Part shown: positions 33,276 to 42,728 of the stretch, in pieces
Layout of the letters: each line of letters opens with the position of its first letter
How positions within the stretch are numbered: the first letter of the stretch is position 1
Assembly (NCBI GenBank): GCA_016934715.1
Contig: JAFGSI010000046.1
Coordinates: forward strand, 1 to 45,103
From: Anaerolineales bacterium
GTDB taxonomy: Bacteria; Chloroflexota; Anaerolineae; Anaerolineales; Villigracilaceae
Direction of reading: 5' to 3'
DNA length: 45,103 nt
Position numbers and translations under genes: made by a program
Notes under the pieces: model-generated
Told to the model about the DNA's origin: nothing
The model's input: the letters and a program-made list of their open reading frames with translations, nothing else
The model's database searches: none

Positions 33276-35675
33276 TCAATCCATGGTGACCACGCCATCG
33301 GTCGGATCGTCCAGCGTAAGCAGTTGACCATCCGGAAAGACTATCGTGGTCTGTTCTGCCTGGCGGGTCACATGCATGCCTCTATATTTTACCGTAACTG
33401 GCCACGGGAAGGGGTTCTTCCCGCTCAGGCGGACCTGGGTGGCCGAAAGGAACTCGACGCCCAGCACCTGCAGGAACAGCCCGAGTGGGGCCAGGCCCGG
33501 CAGAGCATTGCGTTCCCCAAGGCCTGCTCCGCTCTCGGAATGATAGACTTGATAGAAGGCGCGCTGTTTCTTGAGATTTTCGATCACGGCAGCCATCAGG
33601 CGGGCGGTCAACTGAGCCGCCTCGCTGCGCAGGCCATAGGCCAGCAGCCCCTCGGCGATCAACTGATTCCATGGCAAATGGACTCCCAGACAGATGTCTT
33701 CCGATCCATCTCCATTGCCCGCCCCCAGGCCGGGAATGGCCGCCGTAGTACAGGCCGGCACCCCGAAGGGACGCCCAAAGCGCCCGGCGTCGAACAGGGT
33801 CCGGTTGACCAGCGCCTGGACGCGGCGGATGTTGGGTATCCCGGCCCACAGCGGCAGAAACAGCGTGTGGTCCTCGCAGGCATAGTTGACCGTCCGGACC
33901 AGCACCTGGTCGCGCTTCTCCAGGCCCTGGATCTCGACCTGGTTGAGAGCGGTGTAGACCCTGCGGCTTGTAGCCGCGGCGATCCCCGGCCCCCACTGGA
34001 AGTCCATCCGCTCCAGATTCTCGTTCGCGGCACGTCGCCCCTCCCGGCCCTTGATCACCAGCGTCGGACGACGGGTGACCTCGCCGTTGAAGCGCAACTG
34101 AACCAGGACGCGGACCGGCTGCGAGAACAACTGGTCGACGACAATGGCCCCCTCGCCGCGGCCCTTGGCAATCTGCTTGCCAGGCAGGCTGGCATGGGTA
34201 TCGCGGTCACGATAGTGGTACAGGGCCGCGTCGGCATTCCAGCATTCCTCGACCAGCAAGCGCTGGGTGGCAGCCATCATCTCGAGCGTCTGGCGTTCAA
34301 CGGTGTATCCGATCTCCCCGGCGATGTGCGACAGCAGGCGCAGTTCGCGGTACAGCATGGCCGCCAGGGCCGGGCTCTCGGCCAACGAAATGTCGGCCCC
34401 CTGGCCCCAACCATGCCAGATGGTGAAGGCAGGGTGATCCTCGAAGCCGGTCTGCAGGGGATGTGCCCATTCGCAAAAACCATCCCCGTCACGGTCGTGG
34501 GCCTCGGTCAGCCACAAGCGGCAGAATGCCTGCAGGGATGGGAAGACTTCCTTAATGAATTGCCGGTCACCGGTGCGCTGGTAGACCTTCCAGGCCAGTG
34601 AGACCAGCATGGGGGCTGCCAGCCAGCGTCCGCGCTGACCCGCCAGCCCCGGGCGGCAATCGATAAAACCATCCTCCTTCTGCGGGGCCAGGAAGTTGCG
34701 TAACAGGCCGACTGCCCGCTCGGGTTGTCCGGGCAACAGGCTCTCCAGGTAGCAGGCATGCAGCGGGGATTGGCCGCTCCACAGATAGGGATAATCCTTC
34801 CCGTCGCCGCGCAGCGAGTAGCCGTGATCAGGGCTACGGGCCAGGACGAAGGACGGATAGGGAAGCTGCTCCCCGCTGCCAAAGATCAGGCTGCTGGCTA
34901 CCTTCTGGCTAAGAGCCAGGGCTGCATCCCAATCGGGATCACCGGTGCGGACCTCGACAGTCTGAGCGGTGTTAACCATTTCAAGCCGTACCCGTTCGGC
35001 CTCCCACGGACGGGCTGCCGTGCGGCGGGCCAGATCGAAAGACTCCTCTGCCGTCGGCCGGGCAGCCTGGACCCAGGTCAGGGTGCGGTCACCTCCGGCG
35101 GCCAGGGCCAGGTCGAGGATCAGGGATGGGTAAGGACCCGGCCCTGGCTGGGGCCCGCCGGTGATGAAGACCACCGGTGCCAGGTCGGCGCTGCACCCAG
35201 CCAGAACGTTGACCGACTGCATGGAAGCCGGGGCCAGGCTCTTGCCATCCTGCGGGACGAGCTGTCCGCACAATTCGAGCAGCAGCGAGACTGGGGCGCT
35301 GTTGCGGTTGGTTACGTTGAAGCGCCCGGCGACCACCTGTGAATCCGGGATCCAGTATTCGGCCGCGACCGCGATCCCTTCGAACGGGGAAAAGGCGAGC
35401 GTCAGGAAGTTGGGATAAAAACGGGTTACATGCACCGGGACGGCAAACCCGGACGGATCGCTGATGCTCTTGCCACCCAGGGTAAAACGCGGAAAGAGGC
35501 GCATCAGGCGGGCCCGCAGACCATAGGTCGTGCGCAGGGCCAGGGCCGGTGGGTCGCCTCCACCGGGGACGAGTTCCCAGATGTGGTCGTTGGTGTAATC
35601 CGGCTCACACAGGCGGAAATCCGCCGCCAGGGTCAAGGAGAGTGGGTCGCCGGGACCAAGGTACCAGTCACGCAT
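33276..35675 (-). CDS. Six-hairpin glycoside hydrolase (glycogen-debranching/MGH1-like)
   Basis: A 799-residue protein without signal peptide. The first ~250 residues are beta-rich ('MRDWYLGPGDPLSLTLAADF', like the N-terminal domain of amylo-alpha-1,6-glucosidase-type enzymes). Residues about 280-720 look like an (alpha/alpha)6 barrel with 'PYLWSGQSPLHACYLESLLPG', 'EDGFIDCRPG', 'FPSLQAFCRLWL', 'DRDGDGFCEW' and 'WNQLIAEGLLAYGLRSEA'. This layout is shared by GH63, GH37 and GDE-type glucosidases. It is presumably cytosolic and could act on glycogen or a glycosylated metabolite. The true substrate is not evident. The start at 35675 is fixed by a strong promoter whose -10 ends six bases upstream, and the frame is open for 50 codons beyond. 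It forms one operon with two DarA-like genes. Confidence 0.8.
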   Translation of the reverse strand: MRDWYLGPGDPLSLTLAADFRLCEPDYTNDHIWELVPGGGDPPALALRTTYGLRARLMRLFPRFTLGGKSISDPSGFAVPVHVTRFYPNFLTLAFSPFEGIAVAAEYWIPDSQVVAGRFNVTNRNSAPVSLLLELCGQLVPQDGKSLAPASMQSVNVLAGCSADLAPVVFITGGPQPGPGPYPSLILDLALAAGGDRTLTWVQAARPTAEESFDLARRTAARPWEAERVRLEMVNTAQTVEVRTGDPDWDAALALSQKVASSLIFGSGEQLPYPSFVLARSPDHGYSLRGDGKDYPYLWSGQSPLHACYLESLLPGQPERAVGLLRNFLAPQKEDGFIDCRPGLAGQRGRWLAAPMLVSLAWKVYQRTGDRQFIKEVFPSLQAFCRLWLTEAHDRDGDGFCEWAHPLQTGFEDHPAFTIWHGWGQGADISLAESPALAAMLYRELRLLSHIAGEIGYTVERQTLEMMAATQRLLVEECWNADAALYHYRDRDTHASLPGKQIAKGRGEGAIVVDQLFSQPVRVLVQLRFNGEVTRRPTLVIKGREGRRAANENLERMDFQWGPGIAAATSRRVYTALNQVEIQGLEKRDQVLVRTVNYACEDHTLFLPLWAGIPNIRRVQALVNRTLFDAGRFGRPFGVPACTTAAIPGLGAGNGDGSEDICLGVHLPWNQLIAEGLLAYGLRSEAAQLTARLMAAVIENLKKQRAFYQVYHSESGAGLGERNALPGLAPLGLFLQVLGVEFLSATQVRLSGKNPFPWPVTVKYRGMHVTRQAEQTTIVFPDGQLLTLDDPTDGVVTMD

Positions 35676-35681
35676 ACGTAG

Positions 35682-35710
35682 AGTATACGGGCAGTTGGGC
35701 CATTGGTCAA
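35682..35710 (-). promoter_or_regulatory. Promoter of the glycosidase-DarA operon, leaderless type
   Basis: Minus strand TTGACC (35710-35705), 17 bases, TATACT (35687-35682), six bases, then ATG at 35675. The spacing puts the transcription start on the start codon. Confidence 0.8.
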
Positions 35711-35777
35711 AGGTTTTGGCGTGTCCATTCTTGTGCCATGCGCGCTCAACGTCCCGAACGCATGCGGACCGTGTTTG

Positions 35778-35786
35778 TGCTAGAAT
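35778..35786 (+). promoter_or_regulatory. Extended -10 promoter for the MaoC-like gene
   Basis: TGC-TAGAAT is an extended -10 element, 28 bases before the ATG at 35815. The -35 region is poor, as is usual for this promoter type. It probably also serves the penicillin-binding protein gene behind it. Confidence 0.6.
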
Positions 35787-35814
35787 TAACCTAATCGCAA
35801 CAAGGAGCAGAGTC

Positions 35815-36279
35815 ATGTCGAACACCTATCCACGCGGGATGTATTTCGAAGAGTTCGAAACCGGCCAGCACCTGCGCACGGCCGGCCGCACCGTCACCGA
35901 GGCTGATGTGATGGCATTCGCCGGCCTGTCCGGCGATTACAACCAGATCCATACCGACGCACACTACAGCCAATCGACCCCCTTTGGGCAGCGCATTGCC
36001 CACGGTCTGTTGTGTCTCTCGATCGCCTCTGGCCTGCTGATGCGCACCAACGTGCTGGAAGGCACGGTGATCGCCTTTCGCGAGATCAGTGACTGGAAGT
36101 TCGTCAAACCGGTCTTCCTGGGTGACACCATCCATGTCGAAATGGATGTGGATCAGACCAGATCCCTGCCGCGCCTGAGCGCCGGGTCGCTGATCGTCGG
36201 TATCCAGGTCAAGAACCAGGATGACGAGACAGTGATGAAAGGCACCTGGAGCGTTCTGGTGATGAACAGGCCGGCATAA
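35815..36279 (+). CDS. MaoC-like hot-dog dehydratase
   Basis: A 154-residue single hot-dog domain protein. 'TVTEADVMAFAGLSGDYNQIHTDAHYSQSTPFGQRIAHGLLCLSIASGL' carries the hydratase motif with D and H (GDYNQIH) and the AHG turn. Such proteins are (R)-specific enoyl-CoA hydratases or acyl dehydratases acting on CoA thioesters in the cytosol. The substrate is not evident. AGGAG lies 9 bases before the ATG. It is separated by only 9 bases from the penicillin-binding protein gene. Confidence 0.9.
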   Translation: MSNTYPRGMYFEEFETGQHLRTAGRTVTEADVMAFAGLSGDYNQIHTDAHYSQSTPFGQRIAHGLLCLSIASGLLMRTNVLEGTVIAFREISDWKFVKPVFLGDTIHVEMDVDQTRSLPRLSAGSLIVGIQVKNQDDETVMKGTWSVLVMNRPA

Positions 36280-36288
36280 AGGAATCTC

Positions 36289-39200
36289 ATGGAAAATCAA
36301 GATCCGGAAGATCCGCGCCAACGTTTCCATCGCCTGACCGCCTCCGAAGAGGCAACCCGGGAAGAGCAGGCCGCCGTAGCGGCCACGCCCAACGGGACGA
36401 CCCGCCACGTACAGCGCCCGGCCGTGGACCAGCACGGTATGCCCCTGCCGCGGCGGGTCGAGGAGATCGACGTCGACGCCACGCGGGTCACCCCGGCGGC
36501 GTATCAGCATGCCCCCCCTCCTGCCCCCCGTCAGAGGAGCCGGAAACCTGCCACCCCCACCCTGGCCAACCACCTGCGGAACTTCTTCACCGGCCTGCGG
36601 CCGCGCGGTACCACCGGACGTACCCGCCGGACCAATTCCGGACGCCGGATCTGGGGCTGCCTCCTGCGCAGCATGATCTACAGCCTGTTCACCCTGGTCG
36701 CCCTGGCCCTGCTGGCGGTGGCCTTCGTCATCTACCAGTATTACACCATCGCTGCCACGCTTCCCTCGGTGGAGGACCTGAAAGAGCGCGCCTCCCAGTT
36801 CGAGACCACCCGCATCCTCGACCGGGACGGCAACGTCATCTACGAGATCAATGACCCGACCGCCGGACGGCGCACACACGTCCCACTAACCCAGATCTCT
36901 CCTTACCTGGTGGCAGCGACCATTGCCACCGAGGACAAGGAATTCTATTCTCACCCCGGCTTCGACCCGATTGCTATCCTGCGCGCCTTCTGGCAGAACC
37001 TGACCAGCGGCGAGACCGTCTCGGGCGCTTCGACCATCACCCAGCAGCTTGCCCGCACCCTGCTGCTGAGTCCCGAGGAGCGTTATGAGCAAAGCTACTG
37101 GCGCAAGATCCGCGAGGCCATCCTGGCCGCCGAGATCACCCGGCGGTACACCAAGGATGAGATCCTTGAACTCTACCTGAATGAGGCCTATTACGGCAAC
37201 CTGGCCTACGGCATTGAGGCGGCCGCCCAGACCTACTTCGGTAAGAGCGCCTCTGATCTGACCCTCGGCGAAGCTACCTTCCTGGCCGGCCTGCCACAGG
37301 CCCCTGCCATCTACGACATCTACACCAACCCCGAAGCCACCCTGCATCGCCACCGGGACGTCATCGTGCTGATGTACCAGTTGAGCCAGGAGGAGGGCTG
37401 CATCTACGTCAGCAACAGCCCTGCCCGGATCTGCGTCGACGTGACCGCCGCTGCCACGGCAGCCGCCGAGATCGAGGAGTATCCCTTCCGGCCGCCGGTG
37501 ATCGACGTGCCCTACCCGCACTGGGCCCAGTTCGTCCGGGCCGAACTGGAGGCACTCTATGACCCGCAGACGATCTACCGCTCCGGGTTCACCGTCTACA
37601 CCACCCTTGACCCGCTCCTGCAGAACATGGCCCAGGAGATCGTCACCACCCAGGTGGCCACCCTGGCCGACCGCCACGTCACCAACGGCGCCCTGGTAGC
37701 CATCGACCCATCCACCGGCGAGATCCTCGCCATGGTAGGCTCAGCTGATTTCTACAACGTCGAAATCTCCGGCCAGGTCAACATGGCCACCAGCCAGACC
37801 CGCCAGCCCGGCTCGTCGATCAAACCGATCACCTACGTGGCAGCCTTCGAAATGGGCTGGACCCCCGCCACGCTGATCTGGGACGTACCCTCCAACTTTC
37901 CACCCTCCGGCCAGCCGAACGACCCGCGTGAGCCCTACGTACCGGTTAATTACGACGGCCGCTTCCACGGTCCGGTGACGGTGCGCTCGGCACTGGCCAA
38001 TTCATACAACATCCCGGCTGTCAAGACCCTGAACTTCGTCGGCATCTTCGACAACCCCGAGACGCCTGAGCGCGACGGCATGATCGCCATGGCCGAGCGG
38101 CTGGGTATCACCAGCCTGACCCGCGACGACTACGGCCTCTCCCTGACCCTCGGCGGCGGCGACGTCAGCCTGTTCGAGATGACCGGGGCCTTTGCCGTCT
38201 TCGCTAATGGCGGTCAGCGCGTCCCGCCAGTGGCGATCCTGCGGATCGTCGACTTCGATGGCAACGTCGTCTATCAATACGAGCCGCCCGAGGGCGAACA
38301 GGTCATCCGTCCCGAGCATGCCTTCCTGATCTCGTCGATCCTCTCCGACAACGTCGCCCGCAGCCCGATGTTCGGCTCCAGTTCGATCCTCAACCTGCCC
38401 TTTCCGGCCGCCGCCAAGACCGGTACCACCAACGACTTTCGCGACAATTGGACCCTTGGCTACACTCCCGACCTGGTCGTCGGCGTATGGGTCGGCAACG
38501 CCGACTACACCCCGATGCAGAATACCACCGGTCTGAGCGGGGCGGCGCCGATCTGGTCTCAGTTCATGATGGCTGGAATCCAGGAACTCACCGGCGGCAA
38601 CCCGTCCTCCTTCATCGCCCCGCCCGGCGTGGTCCAGCACACCATCTGCGCTGCCACCGGCGCAGCGCCCTCCGACCATTGCCCCTCCCTGCAGACCGAA
38701 TTTTTCGCTGCTGACCAGCCGCCCCTGCCCGCTGAAGAGGACATCTGGCAGCAACTGACCGTTGACACCTGGACCGGGCTGGAGGCAGCCGAGGCCTGCG
38801 ATGAGTTCACCTATGATGGGCTGTACATAAATGTCAGCGACCCGTTCGCCCGGCTGTGGCTGGCCAGCGACGCCAACGGCCAGGACTGGATCCATTCGAT
38901 GGGCTTCAGCGATGGCCCAGACTTTGCCCCCGACCGGGCCTGCGCAGCCGGCGACCCGCAGCCCACCCTGGAGTTCGTCGGCCTGACCGACGGGCAGGAG
39001 ATCACCTCACCGGTGCTCGAGATCAACGTAATCGCCAATGCCCCCAACTTCCACTTCTTCCACCTGGATTACGGCAGCGGAGACGACCCATCAACCTGGA
39101 TCACGCTGGCCGGCGACATCCTGATCCCGGCCTCCAGTGCCACCAACGCCTACACCTGGAACCTCACCCAGATCGAGGGCGAAATGGTCTCACTGCGCCT

Positions 39201-39447
39201 GTATATGCACAGCACTTCCGGCGGCTTCGCCGAGCGGACCATCCGCCTGCGGCTGCGCCTGCCAACCCCGACCCCCACCCTGACACCCGAGCCACCGACC
39301 GCGACGCCGACCGCGACGCCGACCGTGACGCCCACCGTGACGCCCACCACCGCGCCCAGCCCGACGTCCAGCCCGACGCCCAGCCCAACGCCCACACCAT
39401 CCCTCACACCGATACCCACTTCCACGCCAACCCCCACTCCGACGTAA
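36289..39447 (+). CDS. Class A penicillin-binding protein (transglycosylase/transpeptidase)
   Basis: A 1052-residue bifunctional peptidoglycan synthase. A basic cytosolic N terminus (1-123) leads to one membrane helix (about 124-150). The GT51 transglycosylase domain has '[16 protein letters not shown]' (E215) and '[16 protein letters not shown]'. The transpeptidase has SSIK (S509-K512), SYN (572-574) and KTG (710-712), all intact. After the catalytic part come about 130 residues with a predicted beta-sandwich (about 880-980, '[23 protein letters not shown]') and a 60-residue Pro/Thr/Ser tail with PTPT repeats. The tail may cross the wall or be glycosylated. Presence of this enzyme means a peptidoglycan wall. 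AAGGA precedes the ATG at 7 bases. It lies in one unit with the MaoC-like gene. Confidence 0.95.
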   Translation: MENQDPEDPRQRFHRLTASEEATREEQAAVAATPNGTTRHVQRPAVDQHGMPLPRRVEEIDVDATRVTPAAYQHAPPPAPRQRSRKPATPTLANHLRNFFTGLRPRGTTGRTRRTNSGRRIWGCLLRSMIYSLFTLVALALLAVAFVIYQYYTIAATLPSVEDLKERASQFETTRILDRDGNVIYEINDPTAGRRTHVPLTQISPYLVAATIATEDKEFYSHPGFDPIAILRAFWQNLTSGETVSGASTITQQLARTLLLSPEERYEQSYWRKIREAILAAEITRRYTKDEILELYLNEAYYGNLAYGIEAAAQTYFGKSASDLTLGEATFLAGLPQAPAIYDIYTNPEATLHRHRDVIVLMYQLSQEEGCIYVSNSPARICVDVTAAATAAAEIEEYPFRPPVIDVPYPHWAQFVRAELEALYDPQTIYRSGFTVYTTLDPLLQNMAQEIVTTQVATLADRHVTNGALVAIDPSTGEILAMVGSADFYNVEISGQVNMATSQTRQPGSSIKPITYVAAFEMGWTPATLIWDVPSNFPPSGQPNDPREPYVPVNYDGRFHGPVTVRSALANSYNIPAVKTLNFVGIFDNPETPERDGMIAMAERLGITSLTRDDYGLSLTLGGGDVSLFEMTGAFAVFANGGQRVPPVAILRIVDFDGNVVYQYEPPEGEQVIRPEHAFLISSILSDNVARSPMFGSSSILNLPFPAAAKTGTTNDFRDNWTLGYTPDLVVGVWVGNADYTPMQNTTGLSGAAPIWSQFMMAGIQELTGGNPSSFIAPPGVVQHTICAATGAAPSDHCPSLQTEFFAADQPPLPAEEDIWQQLTVDTWTGLEAAEACDEFTYDGLYINVSDPFARLWLASDANGQDWIHSMGFSDGPDFAPDRACAAGDPQPTLEFVGLTDGQEITSPVLEINVIANAPNFHFFHLDYGSGDDPSTWITLAGDILIPASSATNAYTWNLTQIEGEMVSLRLYMHSTSGGFAERTIRLRLRLPTPTPTLTPEPPTATPTATPTVTPTVTPTTAPSPTSSPTPSPTPTPSLTPIPTSTPTPTPT
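39301..39348 (+). repeat. 12-bp tandem repeats in the PBP tail
   Basis: GCGACGCCGACC twice, then GTGACGCCCACC twice, all in frame, coding [16 protein letters not shown]. Low-complexity DNA like this is prone to slippage, so the tail length may vary between strains. Confidence 0.8.
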
Positions 39448-39454
39448 ACACAAA

Positions 39455-39480
39455 CGCCCGCAGCCAAGATTCTGCGGGCG
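39455..39480. terminator. Bidirectional terminator between PBP and kinase genes
   Basis: CGCCCGCAG and CTGCGGGCG form a 9-base-pair stem with an 8-base loop in the 54-base convergent gap. On the minus strand TTTGTGTTT follows, so it should end the kinase transcript best. Confidence 0.7.
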
Positions 39481-39501
39481 ACCTTCGTTCAAGAAAGTTA
39501 T

Positions 39502-41592
39502 CTAGGGAATTACCCGCCAGGCCGGGTCGAAGTCCTGAGCCGGATCGGTGGTCACGCGAGACAGTCCGGTGCCGTCGACATTCATGCGGTAGATGTCGTA
39601 TTGGAGCGAGTCGACCGATGATTCGAAATAGAGCCACAAACCGTCGGAGGAAAACGTTGCATCAACGGCAAGATCCCTATTCCTGACCGCCCGCCCGGCG
39701 GGATCACTACGTTGCTCATAATTGAGGAACATCATCCAACCCCAGGTGAGACGCGAACTCGCCGATTGCGTGAAATACACAAACTCGCCATCCGGCGACC
39801 AGACCGGCAGGTAATCCCAGAAATCGATCCCGCTGCGCACGAGCTGGAACTGTCCACGCCCGGTTTCGCTCATCACCCAAATCTGGGAAACGCTGAGGCG
39901 CCGGACGGCATAAGCGATCTGGATTCCATCGGGCGACCAGGCCGGCTGGAGGGCCTGTACATCAGAAGGAGTATCCGTCAGGCGGGCGAGTTCATTATCG
40001 CGCAGATCCAGAACGTATATTTGAGGGTAGCCGTCACGCAGGGAGGTAAAGGCAATCCGTGTGCCGTCTGGTGACCAGGCCGGGTCGAAGTCGCCCGGCT
40101 GGGAATTCAGCAGCGGCGTCACGTCCGTCCCGTCGGCATTCATGATATAGAGCAAAGAGTCCTGGTAGAGGTCCACCCGCTCAAGGCAAGGCGAGATGAA
40201 GACGATCTGGGTGCCATCCGGCGACCAGCTCGGTTGGCAGGCTCCATCGGGCAGACTGGTCAGCCGCTGGCGTCCATTGCCATCCCAGTTCATCAGGAAG
40301 ATCTGCGGCACGCCGTTGCGGTCAGAAGCAAAGGCCAGCTGCCCGATGTAGTCATCCGGCGGTGCGACAGGCGTATCGGGAGTCCCGGTAGCAGTTGGTT
40401 CAACAGTCGGGTAGGCCGTGCGCGTGGGCGTCAGGAACGGCGTCTGCGTCGGTTCGGTGGGCGGCAGCGGCGTGGCGGTGGGCGGCAGCGGCGTGGCGGT
40501 GGGCGTACGGATCAAGCCGGTCACGTACGTGGTCGCCGGTGACCAGAAAATGATCAGCAACAAGGCTGTCACCATCAAGGCCAGCACGAAGGACAATGAG
40601 ATCCAACACCCGGTGCGGACGCGCCTGCGCCGCCGCGGGCGGGACGAAGGCCGCGAGAATGGGATGATCTGGGAAGTAATCGGTTTTTCGGGCAGCAGAG
40701 CATCGACTTCCCCGCCATCCAGGTCTTCTTTTTCATTAAAAGGAGCCGGGGTGACAACGATCTCGCCCTCCACCCGCTGAGTCTTGATGTTTGAGGAGAG
40801 CAGCGCCTCCTTGAATTCCAGCGCCGATTGAAAGCGATCATCGGCATGCACAGCCATCGCCTTTTCAATGGCAGCCGCCATCCGACGCGAGACTTTCGGG
40901 TTACGCTTGCGAAGGGGGGTCAGGTCGACATTATCCATCGCCCGTGCCAGTCCGTCCTCCGGAATGACGCCGGTCAGGGCTGCATAGAGAGTCGCACTGA
41001 GAGAGTAGACGTCGGTGCGCGGATCCGTCCTGGCTGTGCCATACTGCTCGGGCGGGGAATACCCGGGGGTCATGGCGCGCGCCCCGGTGGTCGTCGCCTG
41101 GCTGCCCTTGACGATCTTTGCCAGGCCAAAATCCACCAGATAGATCCGGCCGTCGGGTGTGATCTTGACGTTGCCAGGCTTAACATCGCGATGGATGATC
41201 GATGGCTTGCGGGTATGCAGATACTCCAGGGCATCGCACATCGCCGCCCCGACCAGGATCGCCTCTTCCTCCGAGATGATACCCTGGCGCTCCATGCGCT
41301 GGCGCAGGTCTTCGCCCTCGATGTAGTCCATGACCAGGTATTGGCCCTGGTCACCGATGACGAAGTGGTCGGTGACGCGCGGCAAGTTGGCGTGCCGCAG
41401 GTTGGCCAGGATGACCGCTTCGAGGCGGAACTGGCGGGCATACTCGTCAGTGGTAAAGAGGTTCTCCTTCACCGCCACTTCGACGCCCAGGTTCTCGTCA
41501 AGGGCGCGGTAAACTGATCCCATGCCTCCCTGACCAAGGATTTCGACGATCCGGTAACGTTTGTGGAGTAAGGTGCCGCGTTCGAGTGTCAT
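39502..41592 (-). CDS. Receptor Ser/Thr protein kinase with extracellular TolB-like propeller
   Basis: A 696-residue protein. The kinase domain (about 12-270) has GQGGMGSVY (20-28), K42, HRDVKPGN (D136), DFG (D154) and YSPPEQYG; all catalytic residues are present. A basic stretch RPRRRRRVR precedes one membrane helix (about 331-353). A PTATPLP-repeat linker (to about 400) leads to five or six PD40/WD40-like blades ('SWSPDGTQIVFIS', 'AWSPDGTRIAFTS', 'AWSPDGIQIAYAV', 'VWSPDGEFVYFTQ'). The plan is that of PknB-type receptors with a propeller in place of PASTA repeats. It should sense an unknown outside ligand and signal inside. Convergent with the penicillin-binding protein gene, so a cell-wall link is possible but unproven. 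AAGG lies 5 bases before the ATG. Confidence 0.93.
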   Translation of the reverse strand: MTLERGTLLHKRYRIVEILGQGGMGSVYRALDENLGVEVAVKENLFTTDEYARQFRLEAVILANLRHANLPRVTDHFVIGDQGQYLVMDYIEGEDLRQRMERQGIISEEEAILVGAAMCDALEYLHTRKPSIIHRDVKPGNVKITPDGRIYLVDFGLAKIVKGSQATTTGARAMTPGYSPPEQYGTARTDPRTDVYSLSATLYAALTGVIPEDGLARAMDNVDLTPLRKRNPKVSRRMAAAIEKAMAVHADDRFQSALEFKEALLSSNIKTQRVEGEIVVTPAPFNEKEDLDGGEVDALLPEKPITSQIIPFSRPSSRPRRRRRVRTGCWISLSFVLALMVTALLLIIFWSPATTYVTGLIRTPTATPLPPTATPLPPTEPTQTPFLTPTRTAYPTVEPTATGTPDTPVAPPDDYIGQLAFASDRNGVPQIFLMNWDGNGRQRLTSLPDGACQPSWSPDGTQIVFISPCLERVDLYQDSLLYIMNADGTDVTPLLNSQPGDFDPAWSPDGTRIAFTSLRDGYPQIYVLDLRDNELARLTDTPSDVQALQPAWSPDGIQIAYAVRRLSVSQIWVMSETGRGQFQLVRSGIDFWDYLPVWSPDGEFVYFTQSASSRLTWGWMMFLNYEQRSDPAGRAVRNRDLAVDATFSSDGLWLYFESSVDSLQYDIYRMNVDGTGLSRVTTDPAQDFDPAWRVIP
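40457..40498 (-). repeat. 21-bp tandem repeat in the kinase linker
   Basis: A 21-base unit is present in two perfect copies, with a further partial match. It codes for PTATPLP twice on the minus strand, in the linker between membrane helix and propeller. Confidence 0.85.
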
Positions 41593-41626
41593 TTCACCTT
41601 GAATGACCCAGGTGGATTGTCTTCCA

Positions 41627-41635
41627 ATTATATCA
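41627..41635 (-). promoter_or_regulatory. Extended -10 promoter of the receptor kinase gene
   Basis: Minus strand TGA-TATAAT, an extended -10 box with perfect hexamer, 34 bases before the ATG at 41592. No good -35 box is found at normal spacing. Confidence 0.6.
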
Positions 41636-41677
41636 AAGCACTTTCAATCAGCAGCAAATTTGTAAAGAAATCGCAAG

Positions 41678-42673
41678 TTACTTTACGACCGGAGCGGCCA
41701 GCTTCAGGCGCAGGAAGGCCCATGGCGCCAGGCCCGTCACCCAGAAACCAATCAGCGTGTAACGCAGGTAGCGAAAGAGGTAAGCCACGAGAGTCCCCCC
41801 TTCGGGGAAGATCGCTTTGAGACCGTACCTAAGTATCACAACCCCAATCAGCCCCACCAGGTAACGCAAAAATAACTTCCAGAACGGTGCTTTCATCTCG
41901 AACCCGCCCAGACGCGTCAGCCAAGCCAGCCCAACCGCCAGGCCAAAGATCGTCCCGGCATTGGAGATCGGCCCTTCAAGCGAAAAGGGGGTCGGAAAGG
42001 GACCGTCGGGAAGCGCCAAAGCAACGTTATCCAACCAGGCCTGCGGCAGCTGCCAGTTGGCCTGCACCAGCGCGTAAGCCAGCAGGGTTGGCAGGAAGAG
42101 GGCCAGCGAGAACAGGAATCCGGATAGGATCTGCCCGCCAGTCGTGCGCTTCTTCAGCCAGGCCGCTGCCGGGTCCCAGAAACGCAGCACCAGCCACAGG
42201 ACCATTCCGCCGACCAGCCAGCCGAGCAGCACGTCATGCGGGAAATGGACCCCCAGGTAGATCCGTGAAAGGCCGATGATCACGGCCAGCAGGATGGCGA
42301 CGACCCAGGCCCAGCCGCGCCGCAGGCGGGCTGCGAGCATGCCCCACACGCTGGCCGCTGTCTCTGCGTGGCCAGAGGGAGCGCCGAAGGAGGTTTCAGC
42401 GCTGAGTGCCCGCGCCTGCGGGTCGTACCAGTACGGGCGCGGCCCGTGCAGGGCGATCTTGAGCGCGTCGTTCAAGCAGGTGCCAATCATCAGGATAAAT
42501 CCCACCCGCAGACCCAGACCCATGTCAACGCACCAGAACAACACCGGCAGGATGAACATGAAGAAATCCTCGGTCCCCAGGAACGAGAAGAACTTCATCG
42601 GCAGGGTCAGCCAGTCTCCCAGCCCCTGGAAGGCGACGACCATCCGGATTCCGAAATCCCACACGGGAATCAT
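41678..42673 (-). CDS. PAP2-family membrane phosphatase
   Basis: A 331-residue integral membrane protein. The three PAP2 motifs are present: KIALHGPRP (K-x6-RP), APSGHAET (PSGH) and GLSRIYLGVHFPHD (SR-x5-H-x3-D). About eight to nine membrane helices are seen, several after the catalytic core. That longer C-terminal half is like bacterial PAP2 members with a fused membrane extension. It removes phosphate from lipid phosphates such as undecaprenyl diphosphate or phosphatidic acid at the outer membrane face; the exact substrate is not determined. The ATG at 42673 has GGAGGT at about 6 bases. The frame is open for 16 more codons upstream but those overlap the divergent promoter region. Confidence 0.92.
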   Translation of the reverse strand: MIPVWDFGIRMVVAFQGLGDWLTLPMKFFSFLGTEDFFMFILPVLFWCVDMGLGLRVGFILMIGTCLNDALKIALHGPRPYWYDPQARALSAETSFGAPSGHAETAASVWGMLAARLRRGWAWVVAILLAVIIGLSRIYLGVHFPHDVLLGWLVGGMVLWLVLRFWDPAAAWLKKRTTGGQILSGFLFSLALFLPTLLAYALVQANWQLPQAWLDNVALALPDGPFPTPFSLEGPISNAGTIFGLAVGLAWLTRLGGFEMKAPFWKLFLRYLVGLIGVVILRYGLKAIFPEGGTLVAYLFRYLRYTLIGFWVTGLAPWAFLRLKLAAPVVK

Positions 42674-42692
42674 AAAAGCACCTCCACAGCAA

Positions 42693-42722
42693 TTGACGGT
42701 TATGTATTTTTTATTGTACACT
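42693..42722 (+). promoter_or_regulatory. Promoter of the transglutaminase-like gene, leaderless type
   Basis: TTGACG (42693-42698), 18 bases, TACACT (42717-42722), six bases, then GTG at 42729. The transcription start would coincide with the start codon. It lies in the 55-base A/T-rich spacer to the divergent PAP2 gene. Confidence 0.6.
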
Positions 42723-42728
42723 CAAAGG

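Noticed and set aside
42276-42728. Upstream part of the open frame leading into the transglutaminase-like gene
   Set aside because: It is the antisense of the PAP2 gene. The promoter and first membrane helix place the start at 42729.
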